Shown here: piece by piece, positions 10,942-21,092 of the stretch | How positions within the stretch are numbered: position 1 is the stretch's first letter | Layout: every line of letters begins with the position of its first letter | Assembly: GCA_039621445.1 (NCBI GenBank) | Contig: CP154955.1 | Span: 6,004,785-6,068,784 of the forward strand | Direction of reading: 5' to 3' | Source of the DNA: Euglena gracilis | Lineage: Eukaryota > Euglenida > Euglenophyceae > Euglenales | Length of the DNA: 64,000 nt | Made by a program: the position numbers and the translations under genes | The notes under the pieces: model-generated | Told to the model about the DNA's origin: nothing | The model's input: only the letters and a program-made list of their open reading frames with translations | Database searches by the model: none

Positions 10942-11744
10942 GTACTTGCTGACTTGTCACCTAACAGTTTTTTTCCTCGAAATTTCGATGTTTCTAACCA
11001 AAATGCATTTTCTTTGAATGACCAATTGAGGACATCTCATTTTTAGAATTTTGACCGCAAAATGTGAAAGAATTGCCTTTTCGTATTTCTGGGTCAGTGG
11101 GGGGTTGAAAAAATGCATCTTTTTCTCTCTGACCAAGACCCGCCCAAGAAATGTGATCTCAGTACCCGTACCCTCATAGCCCTCGTAGTGTACTCGCTGA
11201 CCTGCCATTATAGGACCTGGCAGTTTTGCACTGAAATCTGTGCTGAAAATCACCAAATCATGCAAGGATTTTGTGATAGACTCACCGACCTCTGTACTCG
11301 CTGACTTGTCAGGTTACCGTTTCCCGGGGAGGCTTTAAATATCACCTGGAGACTTTTTGTCAAGGTGTTCATTCAAACCTTTTCCTGCCCCCCCCCTTCA
11401 TGGCCCCGAAATACTCTGTACTATTACTTCTACTATTACCAGCACATATTATGATTTACGGGGCCAAAGACCTCCTTGGCCACTCAATTCCATTCCGAAC
11501 AGACTGCAACCGCTGCGTGTGTCTGTCATTCCACTCCTGCATCAGCAATGTTCAAGAAGTTCCCGTGCGCTGTGTTCCAACCTTGACCAGAAATTGATTG
11601 GGGGGGGGGGCGGATGCACAAGGTTTGCATATTTTTGCGTAATCCAGACCCTTTATCGTTGCATTTTTTTGCATTGCATAGTTTGAGGTGTCTTGTTACA
11701 TGTTCTCCCCTCCATTGTTGATTGTCTGCCGCCCCTGGTGCCAG

Positions 11745-11900
11745 CGATGGGAGGAGCAGGTGGCGACCTCCGTGGCATCAAAGGCCAAGCGGGGACTGCG
11801 GACCACCCCCAAAGCCCCTTATCTCTGCCAGGCGCCTGCACATGAACCACATTGGAACTGTGCTGGGATCGGGTTCTCCGAGGGTTTTTGTAAATTCTGA
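11745..11900 (+). CDS. O-fucosyltransferase-like enzyme, putative terminal exon
   Basis: The acceptor ctggtgccag opens a phase-0 exon of 52 codons ending in TGA at 11898-11900. It contains RWEEQVATSVASKAKRGLR and ends HWNCAGIGFSEGFCKF. The phase agrees with the previous exon, and the open frame stops cleanly, so it is the best candidate for the 3' end of the gene. The intron before it (10942-11744) holds a G run at about 11.60 kb and no gene. The C-terminus has no family signature. Confidence 0.5.
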   Translation, partial: RWEEQVATSVASKAKRGLRTTPKAPYLCQAPAHEPHWNCAGIGFSEGFCKF

Positions 11901-12540
11901 GTCAACCTGGAGCACCCCCGTGTCTGGCGAATCCCGTTGCCCAGTGAACGTTCCCCATCCGGACCATGTGGATTGTCATGGGAGGCACGTGTTGTATGGT
12001 CTGTTTCTTTCTTCTTTCTTGTTTCTTGACCCGACAAGACAACTTGCTTGAGGGATGCAATCTCTACCTCTTTTTTTGAACAATTTTGAGCATGCCTTCC
12101 CTCCAAGAATCTGCACCGGGTGCTCTTTGCGTGAGAAGCCCAGTAAATTGGAAGTTTTTGGGGGGCATTTTTGCAGTTTCGATTTTTGGGACCCGGTTCG
12201 ACCCCAGTCGAGCCAGTCGGGCCCAGTTCCAGTTTGGGGGATCTCCATGGGGAGGGTCCCCCAGCAGCCGCTTTCCAGCCGGCCCCAATTTCCAGCCTCT
12301 GATGTGGACTGGTCGCTAAGCGACGCCCTGTTCTGCATACGCCTGCCAGCAAGTCATGGGTGGATCCGCCACCACCGGACGGTTTGGCGTGTCTCCGCAC
12401 GCGGCAGCAAACGTCGTCGGGTGGGTAATCGTCCAGACAAGTACACGAAGAGCTTGCCCGGCTCACCACCTCTCCCCCGAGGCTGCGTGTGCGTTATTTC
12501 ATGGACGCAATCAACATCCCCCACCCACACAGACATGTGG
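11901..12540. repeat. 3' flank with fragments of a dispersed inverted repeat
   Basis: Between 12.12 and 12.30 kb the sequence (agtttttggggggcattttt, tcccccagcagccgctttcc) is an inverted, diverged copy of sequence at 61.9-62.05 kb. Related copies lie at 41.65-41.73 kb and 43.04-43.16 kb. No coding sequence is recognised. Confidence 0.6.
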
Positions 12541-12558
12541 TGCGCACCTCTTTGCTGT

Positions 12559-12560
<2 letters not shown>

Positions 12561-12602
<42 letters not shown>

Positions 12603-12633
12603 CATAATCATAATCATCATCATCATCATCATC

Positions 12634-12667
<34 letters not shown>
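12561..12667. repeat. (AAT)n-(ATC)n compound microsatellite
   Basis: AAT trinucleotides, interrupted in the middle by CAT/ATC units, then AAT again. Polyasparagine and polyhistidine open frames here are products of the repeat. Confidence 0.95.
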
Positions 12668-12679
12668 GCAGGGGGGGAA

Positions 12680-13100
12680 ATGCGTTTCGCATTTTTTCGC
12701 ATTTTTTTCGCATTTTTTGCGCATTTTTTCAAATTTTCCAAAAATGCGCATTTTTGCGCATTTTTTCGCATTTTTTGCGCATTTTTATTTTATTTTTTTC
12801 AGCGCATTTTTTTGCTTTTTGGCACATTTTTTCGTGATTTTCCAAAATTTTCGCATTTTTTGACCATTTTTGCAATTTTTTGCAAAAATTTGAAATTTTC
12901 GACTTTTTTTGAAACTTACATTTTCCTCATTATTCTACATAATTTCTTCAAATTTGGTGCCATTTTTGCATGTTTTTGGGTAATTTTTGCATTTTCGTGA
13001 TTTTTGCGCATTTTTTCTCGGATTTTGCACATTTTTGCGCATTTTTTCCAAAAATGCGCATTTTTTTGCGCATTTTTTGCGCATTTTTTTTGAGGCCGGG
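12680..13100. repeat. gcgcatttttt tandem-like array
   Basis: Very many degenerate units of gcgcattttttcgcattttt, followed by a C run and G-rich sequence. The open frames on both strands are shadows of this repeat. Confidence 0.85.
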
Positions 13101-13475
13101 CGAGCGCATTTCCCCCCCCCCTGAATAAGACAATTAAGTGTGGTCAAGCTCCCCCCCCAAAATGTTTGTCCCGGATCTCCTGGGGTGGGGTCACCTGGGA
13201 GCTCCTGGGGGGGTGTTTTTTTGGGAGGCATTTTTTTTCCTTGACCGACCCACAAGGTCATCATTTTGCATGTTTCCAAACAGGATATTTCCTCATTTGG
13301 GTGTTGCGGTGTGAAATTTTGGGGGGTATTAATTGCAGAGGTTATTTTTTATGGGGTTAATTTTTATTGGATTTAATTTTGCTCTGGGGTATGTGTTCAG
13401 AAGTTGTCGTCGCAGTCTGGGCAAAACAAACAAAACAGACAGCGTATTTTTTCCAGTGCAGTTCCCCCCCCCCCC
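13101..13475. other. No gene recognised
   Basis: C-run and G/T-rich sequence between the tandem array and the terminal region of the first DIRS-like element. Confidence 0.4.
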
Positions 13476-14199
13476 TCACGAAGACCTTGCCTTACTCGCC
13501 AGCGGTATGGTTTTTTTGGTAATGGCGCGCTGGGAAAGGGGTCGCTTCCCCCCCCCGCGCAGGCTTTCTTCTGGTGCGTCCCCACTTGGCCAGGGAAAAT
13601 TAAAGTGGCAAAGCAGCCCTTTTTTTTCAAACTTCCCTAAAGGAAGACGCCCAGCGCAGGGAAGCCCAGCGCAGACCTTTGGAGAGAGAGGGAGAGAAGG
13701 TGAGGGAAACCGACAAAGGAGGACGGGGCACCGAGGGCGGAGCACAAGACCTTGTGAAGGTAATACAATTTCTGGAAAGCCAATTCCCCAAGGAAGGGCA
13801 GAGCAGGTGTTTTCGGACTCCCACGACAGAGGAAGGGGGAGGAAGGGACCAAGAGGGCGCCTTTGCTGCCGAAGTTGGCGATGATGATGCCTCCTCCGAA
13901 ACCTTGGCGAAGCTGAACCGTCGTGCCCCCCCCGCACACATGGCTGCTTGGTGGGGGGCCCCCCCGCAGGAGGGGATGGATTTCTCTTTTTGGTGTGTTT
14001 CTTGGTAGGTGGTTGGGGCTGCCTGGTGGGGGGTCCCCTTTCTGGTTGGGATGTTTTTCCTTTTCTGCTGATTTTTTGGGTGGGGGGGTTGGGCTCACCA
14101 TCTTCTTGTGCTTCGCCCTCTTGGTCCCTTCCTCCCCCTTCCTCTGCCGTGGGAGTCCGAGACCATTCGGGCTCCGCACTTCGAGATGGTGAGGTACTG

Positions 14200-14995
14200 T
14201 GCACCCCCCTTTGGGCCATAATTTTTTGAATTTTTGACACGACACCCAGCCTCAAATAATGAGCTTGGAAGGCCCCAAAATTTTTCCACTGACCCAGCTG
14301 TTGGACTTCTTCCACTCCCCGCATTTTTCCACCATAAAACCCCAGCCCCTCTGGTGCTGTGGGGTTTCCAGTGGGTGGTGTCCACCCCCCCCTCTTGCAG
14401 AATTTCTTTGGTAAGGGAATTCACTCTTTCTGAAGTCAAAGGTCTTTTACCATCCAAAGACCATAACAAGTTATTTTTGTGCCCAACCATGTGGGCTGTC
14501 CTTTCCACATACTCTTTCAATAAATGCCAGGGGCTTATGAGGGGGGTGTGTGGCAAATTCAAAAATTTTCTCCCATCTTGGGAATTGCCACCCTTTCCTT
14601 TGCAATAAAATGAAAATTTTTTCTCCCACGAAACTGATTTTTCGCTGTGTCCTGGCTATATCAATCCCCCTGTGGAGGGCCAAAAGCCCCCAACAGATGA
14701 TGAGTCTGTTTCTGAGCTCTTTCAAAGATAGGTCTGAGAGGGGACTTGAATTGCTGATGATGTTTCCTAAGAAGTCAGTGGGGTCCCAAAAATGGGCATA
14801 CTTGCAGACATTGGAATTCCATTTCCGTTTCAAAGGAGCCAAAAGAGGGGAAAACCTCAATGAACCAAACCCTGGGAGTAATAAAGCTGCTGCATATGCA
14901 TTTCGTGCAGTGTTGATGCTGTGAACAGCAAGATCAAGGATGGCCTCAGCCATCCTGTGGACTGTGCAGTCCTGCAGGGGCACCCCTTTGTGCAT
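14200..14995 (-). pseudogene. DIRS-like tyrosine recombinase, frameshifted
   Basis: DIRS elements integrate with a tyrosine recombinase instead of a DDE integrase. Two overlapping frames here give the N-terminal part (14995-14471; LKRKWNSNVCKYAHFWDPTD) and the C-terminal part with VNSLTKEIL and HSTRGAGVLWW, the H-x-x-R box. The catalytic tyrosine is found in a third frame as FQAHYLRLGV at about 14262-14240. At least two frame changes are therefore needed to read the whole domain. It aligns by eye with the plus-strand recombinase at 19.6-20.37 kb (WSSSVQKYADFWDVTP). Confidence 0.75.
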
Positions 14996-15009
14996 TGGCC
15001 CGCCAATGT

Positions 15010-15840
15010 CCTGAAGGATGAGTCATATCTTTTGACATTTCCCAGATTTTTTATGTAAGTGTCGATACTGGACATCGAAACTTTCTGGGATTGTAATATT
15101 TGCCTGACACAATCAAGCAGGCCAAATTCCACCTTGGGGGGGGGGGGGGGCATCTCCTCCCCCCAGCAGTTGGTGAACAGACCCCACTGGGGGGGTACCA
15201 GTAAAACTTTGCTGCCTGGCTGCCTGATTGACATTAATTGGCGCCACCATGATGTCGAAGCCCAGTGGGGTACGATCAACAAACAATGCAGGTCTGGGTT
15301 TACCATTAATCTCTGAACCCACTGAGGAATGATGCTCCAGGGGGGGTTTGCATAAACTGGGGTGAGGTCCCTCAAGTCTGCCCTTAAGGCATCCACCAGC
15401 AAAGCCCCTTGGTGGGGGTATCGACAAACAAACTTGGGGAATTTTTTGTTGCTGGGTGTGCAAAACATGTCCACCTCTGGGGTAATGTCCTTTCTGAAAA
15501 ATTCAGAATTTGTTGAAAGATGTTTAGGTTTAGGGTATAATCCCCTGGGTCCTTTAGCTCCCTGGTCAGGGAGTCTGCCAATTGCTCCTTTGTGGGAACC
15601 CAAACCACCTGCAAATTGATGTGCTTTTCTTGGCAATGATACAGCAGGGGTTTTAAGATAGAATTGAGGTAGGGCTTTTTGCCTCCCCACTTTGTTAAAT
15701 AACTCACAGCCACCTGGCTGTCGACATGAAGCACAATTGTTTGCTTTGGCTTGGATAGTGCTTTTACAGTTTCCACTGCAGCCTGCAACTCTTTTTGGTT
15801 GATATGAAGGACATGCAGGTCCCTCCAAAAATCCTGCACC
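15010..15840 (-). pseudogene. DIRS-like RNase H and methylase-like domain, partial
   Basis: The frame from 15839 gives HINQKELQAAVETVKAL and IVLHVDSQVAVSYLTKWG, which hold the E and D positions of a retroelement RNase H. It is followed by VPTKEQLADSLTREL. The overlapping frame from 15828 continues with VDMFCTPSNKKFPKFVC and ANPPWSIIPQWVQ. A D-x-F/C and NPPW pair is the mark of the Dam-methylase-like domain that DIRS elements carry between RNase H and recombinase. A frame change separates the two halves. Confidence 0.7.
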
Positions 15841-15850
15841 TTTTGGCCTG

Positions 15851-16598
15851 AATCTTCGTTGTGGTGAACGTTGTTGAACTCGTTGAGTTGAAATTATTTC
15901 TCCTTGTGGTCGAATTAGAAGAAGAATTAGGAATCAGCCAACTCCGGCAACAAAAAGCAGTAAGAAGCACCCCCCCCGCGCACACACAAACACACCGAAC
16001 AGAACAGCCGGCAAGGAAAGCAGGACCTCACCATCTCGAAGTGCGGAGCCCGAATGGTCCAGCCTTCATCTTTCCAGACATCCCCACCCCTCGGACGGAG
16101 AATGCCGAGGCGGCGCACGCCTGGCCAGATTTCAACTGGGTCTGAGCGAAAACGTTAACGGAGTGCCTGGCGCTTCCACGACGAGGCCCTTCCAAGGTTG
16201 AAAGGGCACGACGGGCGCTGCAAAAACATCTGTCGAGTCCCGCGCCACCTGCAAACGAGCAGCCGTCTTCAAAGCCCTCGGTAAGCTGGAAATGGTCCGG
16301 GGAGCGTTTTCGGGGGGGTCGGAATCATCATTAGCCCTCCTCGGAGCCAACCCAGTTCGTTACCAAAATCGCTCAAAAGACCCGACGGGCAAGGAGTTGC
16401 CTAAGGTCTTTTTTTCTTCGCCCTGGCCCCCCGGGCGTTTTCCCCCTGGACCACTCGGGCTTCACAATTCGGTTGGGTGAGATCCTGCTTCTTTGTGCCG
16501 GCTGTTTGTTCATGGTGTGTTTTTTGGCGCGGTGCTTCTTACTGCTTTTTGTTGCCGCAGTTGGCGGATCATAATCGCCCTTTGGACCACAAGCAATA
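15851..16598. repeat. DIRS terminal repeat region, inverted copies
   Basis: The sequence gcggtgcttcttactgcttt at about 16530 is present in reverse complement at about 15945-15970. It is present again, direct, at about 20388-20407. Fragments such as catctcgaagtgcggagccc (16.03 kb) are complements of sequence at 14.17-14.19 kb. This places shared element termini between the two DIRS-like copies and suggests a head-to-head arrangement. Confidence 0.65.
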
Positions 16599-17474
16599 AT
16601 GTCGACATCAATCACATCCGGGAGTTTGTCGTCTACAGACGAGAGCGTCTACAACGAAGCCCGGGGACGTCTGTTCCTGGACCCCGGTGAATTACGCGAC
16701 TTGCTGAAGACAACATCAATGGAGAAGCGTCAAGGCGTGATGCAAGCCGGACAAGCGTGGAATGGTGGAGGATGGACTTCGACGAAATGTGCCAGAGCCA
16801 TGCGAAGACTCACGGGGAGAGCATTGGTCAGTGCAAACTTCGTGGACTACCTGAAAAGCTTCTTGTACAGCCTCGTCTTGGTGGCCAACGTGGACATGGC
16901 CCTGGCAGAGTTATCGGACAAGTGTGCGGATGTTGCGTTACATCTCTCCGACGTAGAGGAAGAAGGGGATGAGGTGGAAGAGGAGGAGCGGTTGCCTTGG
17001 GAGGCACCGTCTCTGCAGCTGCCAGCGGACCTGGCCCTCTGTGTCCGAAAGGCACAGCAAGGAGAACGGCTGGACATGAGGCATGCCTTGACAGACGTAC
17101 CAGTGTTTTCTGGAATGAAACAGAGGGCAGAAGACAACAATCACCAAGCCGATGGTCGTTCAATCATTGACAAATTTTTGAAGGGGGTTCAACAATGTAT
17201 GCTGAACGCCATGATGCTGCTGGCCACATTGCACCCCATTGTGCTGCAGCAGGAGGACACGTCTTACCACCAGCTATGTCAACAACTGTTCTACTATTTG
17301 GCTGAAACCGAAATGCAACTCCTGCGGGAGAGAAAGCGCAGGAGCATCCCGGGAGCTGTGATGGAGTCCATCAACGTTTTATTCACTTCAGCAGATTTGC
17401 ATGTGGACAGAACGGTCCAGAACATCAATGGAGCAGGTAAAGCTCCCCTTACTCCCAAGCGCTCCAAGTCGTAA
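16599..17474 (+). CDS. DIRS-like ORF1 (Gag-like), unknown function
   Basis: An open frame of 291 codons starts with ATG (MSTSITSGSLSSTDES) and ends PKRSKS with TAA. It lies directly upstream of the reverse transcriptase of the same element, the usual place of DIRS ORF1. The protein is helical and acidic in the middle (VEEEGDEVEEEERLPWE) with a basic tail. There is no zinc knuckle. It is the only intact frame of this element. The assignment rests on position. Confidence 0.6.
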   Translation: MSTSITSGSLSSTDESVYNEARGRLFLDPGELRDLLKTTSMEKRQGVMQAGQAWNGGGWTSTKCARAMRRLTGRALVSANFVDYLKSFLYSLVLVANVDMALAELSDKCADVALHLSDVEEEGDEVEEEERLPWEAPSLQLPADLALCVRKAQQGERLDMRHALTDVPVFSGMKQRAEDNNHQADGRSIIDKFLKGVQQCMLNAMMLLATLHPIVLQQEDTSYHQLCQQLFYYLAETEMQLLRERKRRSIPGAVMESINVLFTSADLHVDRTVQNINGAGKAPLTPKRSKS

Positions 17475-19291
17475 TTTCCCATCTGCACAGGTTGGAGACA
17501 TTGGAGAAGAAAAGGTGGCATGGGCAGTCTGCCCCTCAACAGGAGCTATGGCAGCTCATACCCATCCCCATGGCGGGGGAAGAGCCTGGGCAAAGGCAGA
17601 ATCTCTGGAATCAAAGGTCGTGGACGTGGTGGAGCATCCATCTGGCCAGCCAGTCTCCAGGCAAGAAAAACGGCCCATGGTGGGTCCCCAAAATCAGCAG
17701 TCTTCTCATCAAAAATGCCCCCTACAGCACATGATTCAGTGCAGGGGAAAACAGTGGGGAGACACCCCCATGCCCCAAAGACTTGTGAAAAGTCTGTCCT
17801 GGTGGAGAAAACATGGAAACCCTTTTCTCTGTCAAATTCTGCAAGAAGGCATTCTACCAGATTTCCCATTACCCCTAAACCTGTCAAAAAACACAGGATC
17901 CTATGGGACAGAAGAATTTGGTTTGGCAAACAGAATTTTGAGGGATTACCAGTCCTCAGGTGCAGTCAGAAAGCCACCTCCAGGAGCTGTGTCCAAGCAC
18001 TTGGTGCCTTGGTTCATCATTTCAAAAATGTAAAAGGACAACATCAAACATCGTTTGATCACAAATTGCAAGGAATTAAACACATTTTTCACAGCCACCC
18101 CCCCCCATTCAAACTGACCACCCTGTCAGGGATCTTCCCCTACCTGCAGCAGGGTTGGTGGGGGGGGAGTTGGACCTCAAGGATGCATAATTCCATCTTC
18201 CCCTTCACTCATTTCTTCAGAAATATTTACATCTCCAGGTGGGAGAAACGGTGTGGGAATTTAAGTCAGCCAGTTTTGGAATCAGCAAATTACCGTTCCT
18301 TTTCATGCAATTTATGAAGCCTCTGGAAAAACTGTGGCACACAAGGGGCATCCTAGCCTTTGTATATCTCGACGATATACTGATTCTGGCAAAATCCCCC
18401 CAGCTGGTACAAAAACGCCTAAAGGCCATGATCCAGGACCTGCTGGCAGCAGGCTTCAAAATCAACATCCCCAAAAGTGTGTTAATCTCCAGTCAGGTGG
18501 TCCCCAACTTAGGAGGTGTGATAAACTTGGCAGAAGGAAAACTTCAGGTCCCATTTCAAAAGCTAAAAACCCTGAGAAAGGAAATCGGAAAAGTTTTGGT
18601 TGCAAGTCATCTAACTTGTCGAAAAGTGGCTGCAATTCTGGGTCAAATTCGTTCCAATCTCACCCCTCTGCCCTTTTTAAGGCCATTCAACAATACTTTA
18701 AAGGAGTTTCTGGACTTGCATCAAACCCACAGCTGGGATCATCAGGGACCCATTCCTCAGTCAGTAAAACACCAAATCTTGTCTCTAAAACCTCTTCTGG
18801 CAGAAACCCATGGAAGACCCTTTTTAGTGAAGCCCAACAGGGTTTTGTGTTCAGACAGTTCCACACAGGGGTGGGGGGGCCTGGATCTAAATTCTGGGCA
18901 AAAACTGCACAATTTTTGGAGAAGCAATCAAGGGTGGCACATAAATTTAAAGGAGCTCTCAGCTGCAATGGACACCATTTTGTCCTTGACAAAACCAGGG
19001 GGATCAGTAGTCATTCAGGTGGACAATCAGGTGGCTGCAAGCTACGTCAGGAAGCAAGGGGGGAGGGTTCAAGCCCTGAACGAACGTATTCGCCCCCTTT
19101 TACTACGGGCAGTAAGCATCGAGTTCAAATTCCGGTTCAGTGGGTGCCAAGCCAGCAAATGCAGGCAGACAGCTTATCCAGGTGGGTCGTTCAGCCAGCT
19201 GTGGACTGCTTTGCCAGTCCAGAGAATTCCAAGTTCCCAAAATTCATTTGTCGATGGCCCCACCATAAAGCCTTCAGGGTGGATCCCCTGA
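17475..19291 (+). pseudogene. DIRS-like reverse transcriptase and RNase H, broken
   Basis: RT motifs are spread over three frames: ILRDYQSSGAVRKPPPGAVS (before 18033), a LDLKDA motif-A string with an in-frame TAA at 18188-18190, then FGISKLPFLFMQFMKPLE and FVYLDDILILAKS with the YxDD box at 18365-18376. RNase H follows in the same frame (LCSDSSTQGWGGLDL, WHINLKELSAAMD, VIQVDNQVAASYVR). Because of the stop and frame changes this copy cannot make an active enzyme without suppression. Confidence 0.8.
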
Positions 19292-19626
19292 TTTGCCCCC
19301 TGCAAGGCCTTTCTCATGTCTGTGCAAACCCCTCTTGGAAGATTATTCCAAACTGGTTACACACACTGAGAGAAAATCCTCAGGTCGTTTGCCTTTTCAT
19401 TTCCCCCTTTTGGGCTTCAGAACCATGGTGGCCCCTGTTAATCAAAATGATGGTAAAACACACCAAATGCCTGGTCATACCCCCCCAAGAGGGAATGTTC
19501 TTCAACTCTTTGCAACACTGCATGCCCAGGCCAAGATGGCCTCTAGCCTGCACAGTGTTATCAGGGAGAAGTTGGAACAACAACAGGTCAACCCTTCCAA
19601 CATTACACTTTATTTCCAACAACTGA
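19130..19626 (+). pseudogene. DIRS methylase-like domain
   Basis: The frame continues from RNase H with VQWVPSQQMQADSLSRWV, then AVDCFASPENSKFPKFIC and VCANPSWKIIPNWLHTLRE. The DxFAS and NPxW strings correspond to the DIRS Dam-like domain. Here the usual NPPW reads NPSW, while the minus-strand copy keeps NPPW. The C-terminal end continues to 19626. Confidence 0.65.
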
Positions 19627-20414
19627 AATGTTTGGACCGTTACAACTCCTCCTTTCAGCTTTTGTACGCAGTCATGGAAGACATGGGTTTGCACCCCCCC
19701 TCAGCCACCCCACTGGACATTGCACAGGGCATCCAAATATTATTTCAATTTTCAGTGTCACAAGCCAGAAACACCTACAGTGCTTGTCTGTTAATCCCAG
19801 GAAGGTCGAGTCTGAGGTTTGAGCAAATTCGTCAACCTATGAGGAAAAAATGGTCATCATCTGTGCAAAAGTATGCTGATTTTTGGGATGTCACCCCAAT
19901 TGTGCAAAGACTGGCTGCTGATGATGCCCCCCTGCATACCTTGCCCTTACCTGAACTGCGATTACGTCTCATTGTTATTCTGCGTTTATTCTCCTTATTT
20001 CGAGGTGGGATTTGGCTTCTCTCCTTAGAACCTGTTCCACACTTCCTGACAATTTTTTTTATAAAAGTCAGGAGAAAGGGTTGGAAACTTCATAAGTGGG
20101 AGCAATGGCCCTCTCTGAATTCACAAGTGCACATCAGTCCAGTACATTTGTTGGTGGAGTATGTCAGGCGTACAGCTCACATGGGCAAAAACAGAGGGCC
20201 GATTTTTCTTCCACTTCAGCCCCCCTTTAGCCCTTTGAAGCCAAATTCCATCAAAGGCCTCACCAAACGTTTTTTGTTGCAGCAGGGGGTCCCTGCCCTA
20301 TATGGGGCACACAGCACAAGAGGTGCAGGTGTCTCTTTCTTCAAGTCTTCGGGTTTGGACTCAGAGGAAGTGTGCCGTGTGTTTTTTGGAGCGGTGCTTC
20401 TTACTGCGTGTTTG
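19560..20414 (+). pseudogene. DIRS-like tyrosine recombinase, 3'-truncated
   Basis: The frame contains NITLYFQQLKCLDRYNSSFQ, QARNTYSACLLIPGRSSLRF, PELRLRLIVILRLFSLFRGG (first catalytic arginine region) and GAHSTRGAGVSFFKSSGLDS, the H-x-x-R box. After SEEVC (about 20373) the sequence runs straight into the terminal repeat gtgttttttggagcggtgct. The expected C-terminal helix with the catalytic tyrosine is absent. From 20415 the frame enters the inserted LTR element. Confidence 0.75.
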
Positions 20415-20824
20415 TGTGTACCAGGCACAATCCCAGTTCTGTGGTTTTCCATAGAACAGCTCAACTATAATCTCAATTCTGTGTATAGTCACAGAAGTAG
20501 TATTATGGCAGAGCTTAGGGAAATTCGTGATCACAGTCACACGTGATCACGTGACCCCCCTTTCTGCAGGTGGTATTTTATTCATGGCTTCATTTGCCTG
20601 ATTATAGGCAATTTCAATTTCACAACTCCGATAGGAGAAGGCCTGTGGAACCAGTTTCCCAAAAACACAACAGCTTTGCCTTGTGCTCTGCATAAGCCCA
20701 AAGGCAATAAAAACTAATGGTTAAGTGAAAGACTTTCTTTTTTTGTTACTCTCTTGGTTATGTTACCACGGGAGGGTGTAAGTAGGCCGACAGGCAGTGG
20801 GAATATAGTCACGGGACGTACACC
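20415..20824 (+). repeat. 5' LTR of the polymerase-less LTR element, 410 bp
   Basis: It begins TGTGTACCAGGCACAATCCC and ends GACGTACACC. It is nearly identical to 23727-24139. A 5-bp duplication GTTTG flanks the whole element (20410-20414 and 24140-24144). TGGTAGCAG follows directly at 20825, as expected for a primer-binding site. Confidence 0.9.
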
Positions 20825-20842
20825 TGGTAGCAGATTATGTTT
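20825..20842 (+). promoter_or_regulatory. Putative tRNA primer-binding site
   Basis: TGGTAGCAGATTATG starts immediately after the 5' LTR. A TGGTA start is that of the initiator-methionine class of primers. The tRNA match itself was not tested. Confidence 0.6.
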
Positions 20843-21092
20843 CTTTCCTACTCCCTTCTCCCCACACCCTCCCTACACCCCCCTCTCTTTCATTAGTTGA
20901 CTTCAAACGGTCGGTGGTTCTGTGCCGTATAGGCGACACAGCAACTACAAGCCGTTTGTGGCCAACTTGCACACAAAAGCACAAGCTTCAGGAGGCTATG
21001 GGCAGTATACACTGCCACAACCTTCTGGGTGTGTTCCTTTGCTTACTTTTTGGGGTTTCTTGTGCTTGTTTCTGCAAATAAATAAAAATATG

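Larger units (their letters stand above)
13476..15850 (-). mobile_element. DIRS/Ngaro-like retrotransposon, 5'-truncated copy
   Basis: Reading from 15.84 kb leftwards, the minus strand carries the RNase H region, a methylase-like domain, and a tyrosine recombinase, then C-rich terminal repeats (13.5-14.2 kb). The reverse transcriptase and ORF1 are missing, so this copy is truncated at its 5' side. The same order of domains occurs in the oppositely oriented copy at 16.5-20.4 kb. The terminal region contains its own inverted repeat: ccacgacagaggaaggggga near 13.82 kb is the near complement of sequence near 14.13 kb. Confidence 0.8.

Noticed and set aside
12489-12863. Polyasparagine protein
   Set aside because: The frame is a translation of the AAT/ATC microsatellite followed by gcgcattttt repeats.
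13476-14324. 282-codon minus-strand open frame as a separate gene
   Set aside because: Its N-terminal part is the C-terminus of the DIRS recombinase in a shifted frame; the rest is C-rich terminal repeat.
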